Source: Sphingobacteriales bacterium (GTDB lineage Bacteria; Bacteroidota; Bacteroidia; Chitinophagales; UBA2359). From it: DNA of 64,000 nt. The notes under the pieces were generated by a model that searched no databases, was not told where the DNA came from, and worked only from the letters and a program-made list of their open reading frames with translations. Made by a program: the position numbers and the translations under genes. The stretch is from contig CP064999.1 in NCBI GenBank assembly GCA_016700115.1, positions 2,232,001-2,296,000 of the forward strand, in the 5' to 3' direction. Position 1 is the stretch's first letter. Each line of letters begins with the position of its first letter. Shown here one piece after another: positions 45,001 through 53,082 of this stretch.

Positions 45001-46918
45001 TAACCCATGAAAAAGTGTAGTAAGGTACAAGATTAAAATCTATATTGTTTAGTGTGTCTTGCATGGTAACACCTGACGGCAATATGATGGCAGGGTCCAA
45101 ATCTACCCCGCAATCGTCCGGAGTCATATTTGTTGCAGATATAGAACCGCATATATTAAAAGTACCCGTTGTGCAACCCATAAAAGGGAAAGAAGAGCAT
45201 GGGTACTCGTCCAATGCCGTAAAAAGCAAGGTTGGTACTAAGCCTGAAACGGAGGATGAGTCAGTTGCAACAGAAAGTGCACTAAAGCCGACCGTAACCT
45301 CACAACCGGGCGGGATAGGGTTAGACAAGGGCAGGCTGACCGTTTCCCAATCGCAACCGGCTTCACAACGAAACAGGTGGAGCACATTGTTATCGTTATA
45401 TTGTATTATATCCGGCGAGTTTGGTCTCTCTGTAAACCGATAATCGTTAATCTGGTCTTCAGGATCAAACTGGAAAAAATAATTATTGCTTCCATAAGTT
45501 AAAAAATCTTCAAAATCACCGTAACATATCAAATTGCAGTTTGGGTCGCTACATTGAATTTCTATGGGTTCGTGATTAACTATTATGGTTATTCTTTCTG
45601 TTTTGCAAATGTCGTTACAACTTACAAGGGTATAACAAAACTGAAAAATTCCTAATGAGGTTGCTGTAATGGTTATTGTGTCGGAGTTAATATCTATATC
45701 AAGGTCGCCAATATTAAAACAATCCAAGTCAAAACTAATTGTAACACCTTCGGACAGGGTGTCATTGCTTAATATGCCGTTTTCGCCATAAATAGGGATG
45801 GTGAGGGGGTTGTTGGCAGATAAGCCATTCAGATAAATATGGTAGGTATCGGGTGTGGCAAATATTTCGCAGGGCTGTTCACAGACTTCTTCTTCCGTCA
45901 TATCTGTTATATGATAGCCAAGGGCGCAAAGAATTTCAAGTTCGGCACCCGTTAAAACGCGTCTCATTTCGCCGGCACTGATACCGGGATGCATCACATA
46001 ATTTGCCGAACTAAGCCCTAATAAGGCTGTACAGGTTGTATCTAAATGAGATAATTTGTTAAGAAAAACGGAGAGTCCATCGGTATCGGTAAAATCTATA
46101 TTGCCGGCTACATTTACCGGTGCTAATATATAGCCGGTATAGTTTTTAAATCCTAATTGCAGCGAGCATCCAAAGGCAAAGTCGTCGGGCATTTCGTTAA
46201 AAACATCTGTGTTAAAGGCATAATTGCTGCAACATTCTGTGGTCGGACCGGAGCTGATTAAAAAGGCTGAATCGGGAACCGAAAACAAAAATTTATCCCA
46301 ACGGCTGTAAAAAGAGCCATCAACAGGTGTGCCGTTCAGAGATATACGCGAACCAATACCTAAAATATGCAATGCTTCGTGCAGGGCAACAGAATAGAGG
46401 TCGTAATGTAGCGTGTCTATACCGAAACCTGTTTGCAGCGAGTCGTCGTCTGCTATGGTATGCCAAAGGGCATCCAAATCAATAGTCAGTATTCCCATAT
46501 ATTCCGTTGAGGTACTTGTGCCATATAATTTTTCAAGGATAGGGCTGTCGGCAATGCCGCAATCAGACATCCAATAGGGGCTTCCGGTACCCAAAATGTC
46601 TTCAGGAAGGGTATCTTTTTTAATTATTAAATGTATGTCGGGCAGCAAAGTTGTGGAGTAATCCATCATTTCGGACAAATCGGAAAAAACCCTGCAAATG
46701 GTTTCTTCCTCTTGGGGTGTCCAAGAGCCGGTAAACAACAACTGAAAAAAGCCGCTGTTGCAGGCACCTTTAAAAGCACCGGAACCATCGCCCGGATAAG
46801 GGAAATCGTCATCGGTGTAAGCATTACCAAACCGGTCGTAAAAATGAGGAGTTTGTCCTTGTTGAAGCGGCGGCTTCTCAATTACTCCGCAAAAATCAAG
46901 CGGTTGCCCCATTAACAC
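42005..46918 (-). CDS. A1: giant secreted protein with HExxH metalloprotease-like, beta-helix and T9SS domains; 5' end disrupted at a G11 tract
   Basis: As read, 1637 residues from GTG 46918 (ATG 46912 is also in frame). Order: a metalloprotease-like domain with HEALHILG (His180, Glu181, His184) as in zinc HExxHxxG peptidases; a cadherin/Ig-like domain (GILSNDTLSEGVTISFD, about 375-450); and a PKD-like repeat (SYLWSNGSNAPAIIVSPDTT). A long right-handed beta-helix-like region follows (NNVRFNKFNDCVFAIQALGG, IVLLNNSWVTNIVHECVF), then a helical QSNRT segment and a T9SS type A sorting domain (VYPNPTTDILSIQYF... VGKFTVISK). No signal peptide lies in this frame. Upstream of an 11-G tract (46923-46933) there are two ATGs (47006 and 47013) in the two other frames, either of which would join after a change of tract length. 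Confidence 0.75.
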   Translation of the reverse strand: MLMGQPLDFCGVIEKPPLQQGQTPHFYDRFGNAYTDDDFPYPGDGSGAFKGACNSGFFQLLFTGSWTPQEEETICRVFSDLSEMMDYSTTLLPDIHLIIKKDTLPEDILGTGSPYWMSDCGIADSPILEKLYGTSTSTEYMGILTIDLDALWHTIADDDSLQTGFGIDTLHYDLYSVALHEALHILGIGSRISLNGTPVDGSFYSRWDKFLFSVPDSAFLISSGPTTECCSNYAFNTDVFNEMPDDFAFGCSLQLGFKNYTGYILAPVNVAGNIDFTDTDGLSVFLNKLSHLDTTCTALLGLSSANYVMHPGISAGEMRRVLTGAELEILCALGYHITDMTEEEVCEQPCEIFATPDTYHIYLNGLSANNPLTIPIYGENGILSNDTLSEGVTISFDLDCFNIGDLDIDINSDTITITATSLGIFQFCYTLVSCNDICKTERITIIVNHEPIEIQCSDPNCNLICYGDFEDFLTYGSNNYFFQFDPEDQINDYRFTERPNSPDIIQYNDNNVLHLFRCEAGCDWETVSLPLSNPIPPGCEVTVGFSALSVATDSSSVSGLVPTLLFTALDEYPCSSFPFMGCTTGTFNICGSISATNMTPDDCGVDLDPAIILPSGVTMQDTLNNIDFNLVPYYTFSWVNTTDEEISTLLMSAYTNLGDSVFQYHIYIDSVSVVLECDSIAIINADNLTICAGQTTTLTALGGSSYLWSNGSNAPAIIVSPDTTTTYTVTVTLTGSGNCTATGEATVTVNPLPDMPIIENLMSQYCIADTVQLSPMPSGGVLTVIDPNGNDTDINEPPYNFIVGIEGVYLIFYEVTNEWGCTTILAEVTAVEYCCPPPPDETPEVIDTYHELLCCLQETEFLIDQNSNGLTMVYDNLAYVVQSSSTWSTASNELITVFGTPTGGIININADIIIPRGIVLDLSGFTAFFGPLGRIIVEDGAVLRILSGVTLDGLLPCNVVWQGIRIVGPGYGVSRAIMIDALPNYGVLNLNSAVNSHINNAIIGAAGMFTPIIDVNDMATQIEAHQNELCSDPGSTLCQTLTPLVLQPSTNSTEAINSAGGVIITQTGVFYNCFQGLNLSWYTNTAPIGTIASRIEGTIFRCSNAGLIFPFNVLAGTATFTTEACIYGEKYSRLFIGNSNAFGTGNTFGTPKYGIRGMDINSWIIDENIFEDCTVGTSLTATSFSSSYANNVRFNKFNDCVFAIQALGGKINTISNEITGLANVPNVSFGMVISRAQLNIYNDYINETSAGIVLLNNSWVTNIVHECVFSENSIGVWLIGDNEGTQLYCNQFLDQEYPILLIDDTVNSILGMLDDQGNCNPSFPRPADNVFINSTYFDITSVIADGFTYYHRPVVELTPTIVDYGGATTINSPCSFGGNTVSCSTWREIPDYMVREMGEEREVDYVMLNKYWNYLLEEQDTISAMSLLNSVETDMATRLKIAGALEESDYTLTSALTETLSETEEESFWFKQLVQIEKDLGQSNRTYMELSSEEETLVRQIAATNTLASMDARVMLYTAFGEEIILALPQLPSIIAENIGNWNVHFKNKNIVKDPKVIVYPNPTTDILSIQYFPEKNTNYKLQIFNSQGNLQMESSLDNKKSVFTLDIGNWSSGLYYYHIKDNSNMPIVGKFTVISK

Positions 46919-47229
46919 ATTACCCCCCCCCCCATATATAATAGGGAAAACGATACGAAGACAACCAACGACCTAAAGCCGGAAACAGGGAAAGAATTTT
47001 TTTCATTACGCATAAAATTGGAGTTTTAATGCGGTTTAAAGAATGTTTTGTTAGTTAGTTTGTGTTCCCCAATTGCTAAATATAGGTGATGCAGATGAAT
47101 GACGGAGCAATATACAAAATAGTGGTGTGAGTTGTTAGTAAAAAAAATAAAATATCCTTCAATTTTTAGGAGCGGGTCAAGGAGCAATATTTTTCCCGCA
47201 GATAACGCAGATTTTCGCAGAATTTTAAA
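46919..47229. other. Leader of A1 with G11 tract; no other gene seen
   Basis: It contains a run of 11 G on the minus strand (46923-46933) and the possible signal-peptide codons of A1 up to 47013. Beyond that the region is AT-rich and no promoter pair or RNA was recognised. The next 300 bp hold the 21-bp repeat array. Confidence 0.5.
46923..46933 (-). repeat. Mononucleotide G11 tract in the A1 signal-peptide region
   Basis: Eleven consecutive G on the coding strand. With 11 G the downstream A1 frame has no ATG upstream (a TAG precedes it). Ten or 13 G would link it to ATG 47006 (MKKILSLFPALG...), and 9 or 12 G to ATG 47013 (MRNEKNSF... SLVVFVSFSLLYMG, a better hydrophobic core). Confidence 0.7.
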
Positions 47230-47535
47230 GGTGCAATGACTTATTGCTGGGGTGCTTTGACTTAATTCAGGGGTGCTTTAAGTCTTTGCAGGGGCACTTT
47301 GAGTCATTGCAGGGGTGCATTAACCCGTTGCAGGGGCACTTTAAGCCAAAACAAAGGTGCAAGAATCTGTTGCATGGGTGCATTAAGTCTTTGCAGAGGT
47401 GAATTGAATTATTGCAGCGGCACAATAAGCCTTTGCAGGGGTGCAATGACCTTTTGCAGGGATGCAATAAGTCAATGCAGGTATGCATTGAGTCTTTGCA
47501 GGGGTGAATTATGTCTTTGCGCAGGTGCTAAATTG
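47230..47535. repeat. Tandem array of about 14 copies of a 21-bp unit
   Basis: Units follow the pattern GGTGCATTAAGTCTTTGCAGG with variants (GGCACTTTGAGTCATTGCAGG, GATGCAATAAGTCAATGCAGG). The array starts at 47230 and the last recognisable unit ends at about 47535. The period is strict at 21 bp, which is 7 codons, so both strands stay open: minus-strand readings have a heptad like LHPCKDL and plus-strand readings LSLCRGA. There are no unique spacers, so it is not a CRISPR. No start signal or known protein supports translation. Divergence between units is high (several differences each), suggesting an old array. Confidence 0.85.
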
Positions 47536-47769
47536 TTGGTTTTGGTGTTAATTCGGGTTGTAGGAAGCCTGGTAATGGCTTTCACAGGGTAGTTACTTTA
47601 TAGTGTACTCCAAAAATGGAAGGCATCTTTAAAATATATGTTTTGAGATTATAGTAAGAGAGGGTTCTCGGGTTAAAATGAAATCTAACAAATTAATTTT
47701 TACATTTGCTTCCGGCAAAATTGTTTGGCCGGTACAGTCCTGTTTTTTAGACCTTTTAAACATACAGAT
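47536..47769. other. Leader of the GH13 gene
   Basis: About 230 bp between the repeat array and the GH13 start. It contains a -7-like element at 47701-47708; nothing else was recognised. Confidence 0.4.
47701..47708 (+). promoter_or_regulatory. -7 element upstream of GH13 gene
   Basis: TACATTTG matches TAnnTTTG and lies 61 bp before ATG 47770. No TTG was found at the expected -33 position. Confidence 0.4.
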
Positions 47770-49194
47770 ATGCGGTATTATTGGTTTGTTGTTTTAACGG
47801 CATGGGTTTTGGTGTCAGCAAGTTGTGCCGATAAGGGGCAGGTTAATACGAGGCAGGAAGAACCTGAATCAAAAAATTCCGGTTCGGAAAGTCGTTATAT
47901 CCCCAAGCCTTATGTCGAATTGAGTCACCCTGAGTGGAGCAAGAATGCGACCATATATGAGGTAAATATTCGTCAGTTTACACCCGAAGGCACATTTCAG
48001 GCATTTGTGCCGCACTTAGCGCGGTTGAAAGAGATGGGCATTGACATCATTTGGCTGATGCCCATTCATCCCATTGGCGAGAAAAACCGCAAGGGGAAAA
48101 TGGGCAGTTATTATTCGGTGAAAGACTATTACGGGGTCAATCCCGAGTTTGGAAGCCTCGATGAGTTTAAGTCGTTGGTAGATACCATTCACAGCCTTGG
48201 AATGTATGTAATCATTGATTGGGTGGCCAACCATTCTGCCTGGGATAATCCTCTTACGGCAGAACATCCCGAATGGTACACCAAATCCCGCGAGGGCAAT
48301 TTTCAACCTACCCCCTGGTATGATTGGGATGATATCATTGACTTTGACTATGATCAGCCCGGACTAAGGAAATATATGACCGAAGCATTGAAATATTGGG
48401 TTAAAGAAACCAATATTGATGGTTATCGTTGCGATGTGGCAGGATTTATTCCGGTTGACTTCTGGGATAATGTGCGGGAAGAGTTAGATGCCATAAAACC
48501 GGTTTTTATGTTGGCTGAATGGGAATCCCGCGATTTGCACAAAAAAGCCTTCGACATGACGTATGCCTGGAGTTTATGGGATCATCTTCATCAGGTTACA
48601 ACCGGAAAAAAAGGGTTAGGAGGGCTGGTTAATTATATGGCAAATGATGTCAGTTCTTTTCCCAAAGGAAGTTACCGGATGACCTTTACCGACAACCACG
48701 ATAAAAATTCGTGGGAGGGCAATCAGTTTTCCAATTTTGGAAATGGTCTGAAAGCCGCCATGGTTTTTGCCTGTACGGTGAATGGGATGCCTTTGGTTTA
48801 CGGCGGTCAGGAAGCGGGGTTAGACAAATCGTTAGCTTTTTTTGAAAAAGACCTGATTGTTTGGAAAGAACACCCGTTTCAAAAAATGTATAAAACGCTG
48901 TTTGACTTAAAACACAGCAACGAGGCCTTGTGGAATGGCAACTGGGGAGGGGAGATGGTGAAGGTTTACAATGACCAACCTGAAAAAGTGGTATCTTTTT
49001 CACGCGAAAAAAACGGCGATAAAGTTATGCCAATTATTAATTTCAGCGATAAGGCTGTAACTGTTAAACTGGAAGCAAAATATCATACCGGCAATTATAC
49101 GGAGCTTTTTTCAAACAAAACTTATGAATTGAAAGGGGAAGATGTGTTTGAGTTAGCAGCCTGGGACTATCTGGTGTTAACTCAAAACAAGTAG
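47770..49194 (+). CDS. GH13 alpha-amylase-family lipoprotein
   Basis: A 474-residue lipoprotein (lipobox SASC, Cys at about 19) with a GH13 TIM barrel. Motifs in order: IYEVNIRQFTPEGTF (barrel start), IIWLMPIHPIG, VIIDWVANHSAW, GYRCDVAGFI with the Asp nucleophile (about 226), FMLAEWE with the Glu acid/base, and TFTDNHDKNS with the transition-state Asp. It ends in a small beta domain (VKLEAKYHTGNYTELFS). It hydrolyses or transfers alpha-glucans or maltodextrins, probably at the outer membrane surface or in the periplasm. No SusC/SusD genes are adjacent. ATG 47770 is chosen because it begins the signal peptide. Confidence 0.88.
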   Translation: MRYYWFVVLTAWVLVSASCADKGQVNTRQEEPESKNSGSESRYIPKPYVELSHPEWSKNATIYEVNIRQFTPEGTFQAFVPHLARLKEMGIDIIWLMPIHPIGEKNRKGKMGSYYSVKDYYGVNPEFGSLDEFKSLVDTIHSLGMYVIIDWVANHSAWDNPLTAEHPEWYTKSREGNFQPTPWYDWDDIIDFDYDQPGLRKYMTEALKYWVKETNIDGYRCDVAGFIPVDFWDNVREELDAIKPVFMLAEWESRDLHKKAFDMTYAWSLWDHLHQVTTGKKGLGGLVNYMANDVSSFPKGSYRMTFTDNHDKNSWEGNQFSNFGNGLKAAMVFACTVNGMPLVYGGQEAGLDKSLAFFEKDLIVWKEHPFQKMYKTLFDLKHSNEALWNGNWGGEMVKVYNDQPEKVVSFSREKNGDKVMPIINFSDKAVTVKLEAKYHTGNYTELFSNKTYELKGEDVFELAAWDYLVLTQNK

Positions 49195-49215
49195 GATGTT
49201 TAACATCCGGCGGGG

Positions 49216-50775
49216 TTAAGGTAAAACAATTTTAACCGTAGAGATTTGGCTGATTTCGTCAGATAGTGTGGCAAAGTAAATACCCGAAGGCAGATGGTTT
49301 GGAAGGCCAATCAAAAGTTTGTCGGTTGTCGGATGGAGGTATTCAGCATAAACAATTCGTCCTGTCAGGTCAGTAAAAACAAGTTTGGCAGGATGAAGCA
49401 AAAGCGTTTTGACCTGAACAGATTGCAAAGCCGGGATAAAAGCAAGCGCATCGTTACCGGAAGCTATCTCCAAATCTAAGTCGGTGTTTGCAACATATTC
49501 ATCTAACTCAAACACCCAGATATCGTGGTTGCCGTGAAGAACTTCCTGCTTTTTATAACCTCCGCCCAGGTCGCCGTCTGTTGAATCGGTATAACCCGCG
49601 ATCACATAATTTCCAAGGCTGTTTCGGGTCATTCCATTTCCAAAATCATAGAGCGAACCTCCGAAATTCTGAGTCCAGACTACTCCTCCGTTTAAGCCGT
49701 TGAGTTTGATGAAGTTGACATCCCAGATGTAATTGGGAGGAGAAACAGTAGGATCGTAGTTAATACCTACGCCATATACATAATCAGAAACGGCATCATA
49801 AATAATGTCTCTCCCATTATCAAGTGCTGAAAGTCCGATAGTTCGTTGCCATAACAAATTGCCGGCAGAGTCGACTCTTGCCATCCAGATATCGCCTTGC
49901 CCGAAAGATTGAGTGATATCGCCGTCATTGGAGATAATATCGCTGATAAAAGCCACTCCGCCGTTGGTAGTCAAAGTCAGGGCAATGCCAAAATCTCCTA
50001 ATGTTCCGCCATAAGTTTTTTCCCACAACAAATTGCCCTCCATATCCAGATGCAATAGCCAAACATCGCGGCCGCCTTTGTTCAGACTGACATTTCCGTC
50101 AGAAGACGAACTGGAGCCGATGACTAATAACTGTTGACGTACTTCGTCATAGACAACGTCAGAGCCGCTGTCGTTTCCGGAACCGCCATAGTTGTATTTC
50201 CAGACCAACTCGCCATCTGAAGATAGTTTGACCACCCAAAGGTCTAAATTTCCGTAATTTTCCGGAAAATCGCCATTGGCAGAATTAGAATGACCGGTCA
50301 TTATAAATGAACCATCTGCTAACGTTATGATGGAGCGGAAGAAATCTTCACCTGTTCCACCCAAAACCTTAGTCCAGACGGTATCTCCTTCGTTTGACAA
50401 ACGGACTACCCAGGTATCTACACCTCCATTGTTTTGTCCGACATCGCCATCCGGTGAAAGAGAAATGCCGGTAACTACCACTCCGCCATCCTCCGTTGCT
50501 GCAAGGCCGTATGCTTTATCCACATCAATTCCACCTAAGTTGGTTTGCCACACGATACTAAAGTCGTCAGTTAAACGGGTAATCAAATAATTGTAGTTTA
50601 ACGGATTTCCGCTATAACCGGCAATGGCATATCCTCCTGCCGGCATTTCGATGATAGATTCTGCCTGATCATCCAAAGCAGGTTCACCAAAAACCGATTG
50701 CCTGACAATAGATGGCTGTGCAGATACTGATATCACCAAAACGAACAGCAGAAGAAAAATAAAACTATTTTTCAT
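49216..50775 (-). CDS. Secreted repeat protein with T9SS sorting domain
   Basis: A 519-residue exported protein: signal peptide (MKNSFIFLLLFVLVISVSAQ), then about seven propeller-like repeats of the form DxWVVKLSxxGxxVWxxNxGGxxxDxxxxI...DGGxxxTGxSxSxDGD, and a C-terminal T9SS type A-like sorting domain (LVFTDLTGRIVYAEYL... GIYFATLSD... VKIVLP). The repeats resemble those in the B1 and B2 proteins and are common in Bacteroidota surface proteins of unknown role. It is convergent with the GH13 gene, 21 bp away. Confidence 0.8.
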   Translation of the reverse strand: MKNSFIFLLLFVLVISVSAQPSIVRQSVFGEPALDDQAESIIEMPAGGYAIAGYSGNPLNYNYLITRLTDDFSIVWQTNLGGIDVDKAYGLAATEDGGVVVTGISLSPDGDVGQNNGGVDTWVVRLSNEGDTVWTKVLGGTGEDFFRSIITLADGSFIMTGHSNSANGDFPENYGNLDLWVVKLSSDGELVWKYNYGGSGNDSGSDVVYDEVRQQLLVIGSSSSSDGNVSLNKGGRDVWLLHLDMEGNLLWEKTYGGTLGDFGIALTLTTNGGVAFISDIISNDGDITQSFGQGDIWMARVDSAGNLLWQRTIGLSALDNGRDIIYDAVSDYVYGVGINYDPTVSPPNYIWDVNFIKLNGLNGGVVWTQNFGGSLYDFGNGMTRNSLGNYVIAGYTDSTDGDLGGGYKKQEVLHGNHDIWVFELDEYVANTDLDLEIASGNDALAFIPALQSVQVKTLLLHPAKLVFTDLTGRIVYAEYLHPTTDKLLIGLPNHLPSGIYFATLSDEISQISTVKIVLP

Positions 50776-51058
50776 GGAAGGAGGAGTATTTTTTCATAAA
50801 GGTATAAAATTGTTCCGAATGGCTTTGGTCTTTGCACAGGCATGGTTAATTTTGAACAAAGTTTTGAAATCACCTGCTGTCAAAAAAATAAACAGATATA
50901 GTTTGGGGTTTTAAAAGAGAATTTCATGGTTTCATAGTCGTTCATTGTCCATTTTGATTTGCAACCATACAGGCAAAGAAACACATCCTGATATTACCTG
51001 GTTTGATTAACAACAGGATTTAGACCGAACATTTCTAACTGAATTATTAGAATATTTT

Positions 51059-52285
51059 ATGGGGGAAGCTGTAGATTATATCGCCTTATCTATTCCGGTT
51101 TTTTTTCTGTTGATAGGGATGGAGTTATTGGTCAGTAAACTGAAACACACCAAACTCTACCGGTTTAATGATGCCATAACCAACCTTAGCTGCGGAATTG
51201 GCCAACAAGTTTTGGGCATATTTTTGAAAACAGTGCTGGTGTTGTTTTATGTTTTTATTTACGACCATTTTCGCCTTACCACTATGCCCAACGGCGTGCT
51301 GACCTGGATACTATTGTTTATAGGTATAGACTTTTTTTATTACTGGTTCCACAGGTTGACACACGAAATCAGTGTGATGTGGGGAAGCCATGTCGTACAT
51401 CATCAAAGCGAAGAGTACAACCTGACCGTTGCTTTGCGTCAGGGTTGGGTGCAAAGCATATTTTCGACTGTTTTTTACCTCCCTTTGGCTTTTATTGGCT
51501 TCAATCCGGTTTTGTTTTTGACCATCAATGCCTTTCAGACATTGTATCAGTTTTGGATACATACCCGAACCATCGGGAAACTGCCCAAATGGTTTGAGTT
51601 TATTTTCAATACCCCTTCTCACCATCGGGTACATCATGGGGTAAATCCGATTTACATTGACCGCAATCACGGCGGCACACTTATTATCTTCGACCGGATG
51701 TTTGGCACTTTTCAGGAAGAACAAGAAGAAGTGGTCTATGGGGTAACCCAGCAACCCAATAGCTGGAATCCGCTTTGGTTAAATGTTGAATATTGGGCAT
51801 GGATGTGGAAAACAATGCTTAAATCAAGAACATGGAAAGACCGCTGGAAGGTGTTGACCAAAGAGCCGGGATGGCAGCCCGACTATTTGGGTGGAGCCCA
51901 ACACCCCAAAACAGTAACTCCAAAAACCTTTCATAAATACGAAACCCAGATTCCTGTAAGTCTCAGTTACTATGTGCTGATGCAATATTTTTTGGTGTTG
52001 ACCGGAACCACCCTGTTTTTGTTTAGTGCCGAAAACATGCCTGTTTATGTGCAAATTGCAATAGCAGTGCTAATTATTGTCTCTGTCATCAATATGGGAG
52101 CCATTTTTGAAAAAAAACGGTGGGTTTGGTATGCTGAAATGATACGTCTGGCAAGCCTTCCTGTCCTGTTTGCGGTGTTGTTTAACATGCTTTCGGTGAT
52201 GTGGGTTATTTTAGCTGTTTCAGTCTTGCTGTTTGCAGTTTCTACCGCATGGTTAACAAAATATCGGGTTTTATTTCAGTTTTAA
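51059..52285 (+). CDS. Fatty acid hydroxylase/sterol desaturase family protein (AGMO-like)
   Basis: A 408-residue polytopic membrane di-iron enzyme. The histidine motifs are complete: HRLTHE (about 99-104), HVVHHQSEEYN (about 112-122) and HHRVHHGVNP (about 189-198). Predicted membrane segments surround them, with two more at the C-terminus (residues about 330-400). The segment WNPLWLNVEYWAWMW and the C-terminal extension recall alkylglycerol monooxygenase (AGMO, TMEM195) rather than plant or fungal sterol desaturases. Likely role: oxidising a lipid alkyl or sterol-like chain. It is a single gene. Confidence 0.8.
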   Translation: MGEAVDYIALSIPVFFLLIGMELLVSKLKHTKLYRFNDAITNLSCGIGQQVLGIFLKTVLVLFYVFIYDHFRLTTMPNGVLTWILLFIGIDFFYYWFHRLTHEISVMWGSHVVHHQSEEYNLTVALRQGWVQSIFSTVFYLPLAFIGFNPVLFLTINAFQTLYQFWIHTRTIGKLPKWFEFIFNTPSHHRVHHGVNPIYIDRNHGGTLIIFDRMFGTFQEEQEEVVYGVTQQPNSWNPLWLNVEYWAWMWKTMLKSRTWKDRWKVLTKEPGWQPDYLGGAQHPKTVTPKTFHKYETQIPVSLSYYVLMQYFLVLTGTTLFLFSAENMPVYVQIAIAVLIIVSVINMGAIFEKKRWVWYAEMIRLASLPVLFAVLFNMLSVMWVILAVSVLLFAVSTAWLTKYRVLFQF

Positions 52286-52377
52286 TTCCGGCAGTTACAA
52301 CTTATGGTGCAAGTTTTTCGTTTTAAAAATATCCAATAATAAAATTTATTGACCACTCCAAATCAAAACAGTAAAGT

Positions 52378-52641
52378 ATGGCGGCATTACATATCGAAAC
52401 GCATCAACCGAATCAGGCGCAAAACATTGCTAAAATATTAATGGAAGAGCAATTAATTGACGGTTATAATTTCTATAAAGATGTGCCTTCCATGCGATTG
52501 GTAGGAGGCAATATTGCTATGGTCAATGAAACGATTTTAATAGCTACCACAAACCATACACTTTACACCTCTATCGAAAAGCGGTTACGCGATATTTGCG
52601 CCGGTCAGCCTATGCCGGTTATTTATACTACAGTAGATTGA
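52378..52641 (+). CDS. Small CutA-like protein 1
   Basis: An 87-residue protein starting MAALHIETHQPNQAQNIAKI. It aligns loosely with the next small gene (HIET...Q...IAxxLxxxxLI... and then ETxLIATTNHTLYTSIEKRL against EIILRAKSKSILYASIENEL). The fold hints (alpha/beta sandwich, IA..L then a later alpha helix after Y.SIE) recall CutA-type copper-tolerance/PII-like proteins, but the classic CutA HPYE motif is absent, so this is a guess. Confidence 0.55.
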   Translation: MAALHIETHQPNQAQNIAKILMEEQLIDGYNFYKDVPSMRLVGGNIAMVNETILIATTNHTLYTSIEKRLRDICAGQPMPVIYTTVD

Positions 52642-52771
52642 GATTCTGTGTGGCAGAAAAAGTCGTTTTCTGAAATACTGCAATAAATATTTAGTTTAAA
52701 ATTTCCATACCGGATTCTTCCGGTTTTACTTCGGTTTGTTATAATTAGATTTAAAACATTTCCTTTAGAAT

Positions 52772-53080
52772 ATGATGGTTGTACATATTGAAACAACAGG
52801 GTTTGAACAGGCAGTAAAAATAGCAGAAACATTACTCAACAAAAAACTGATTTATGACGTAGGTTTTTTTAAAGCAGAAAATCAAACCTTAGATCCGGAC
52901 AAGGGAATCAAAGAAACCCTTGAAATTATTCTGCGGGCTAAATCGAAGTCAATTTTATATGCCAGTATCGAAAATGAGCTAAAACAGATGTTTGGAGAAA
53001 ACATGCCAACAATGTTTTCCAAACCCATTATCCAAATGCCGCATGAACAATTTGCAGCTATTCGCACAGAAACCGAATAA
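52772..53080 (+). CDS. Small CutA-like protein 2
   Basis: A 102-residue paralogue of the preceding small gene, 130 bp downstream (ATG 52772; ATG 52775 is also possible). Common pattern: VVHIETTGFEQAVKIAETLL, then ETLEIILRAKSKSILYASIE. It ends 2 bp before the start of the DUF4397 lipoprotein gene, so these are likely co-transcribed. No function can be assigned. Confidence 0.55.
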   Translation: MMVVHIETTGFEQAVKIAETLLNKKLIYDVGFFKAENQTLDPDKGIKETLEIILRAKSKSILYASIENELKQMFGENMPTMFSKPIIQMPHEQFAAIRTETE

Positions 53081-53082
53081 AT

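Noticed and set aside
47230..47535. The 21-bp repeat array as a CRISPR array
   Set aside because: Units are directly adjacent with no unique spacers, and they vary in sequence.
47267..47592. Cys-rich heptad ORFs on both strands of the repeat array as genes
   Set aside because: Open frames follow from the 21-bp period; both strands are open, and neither has a promoter or a recognisable start context.
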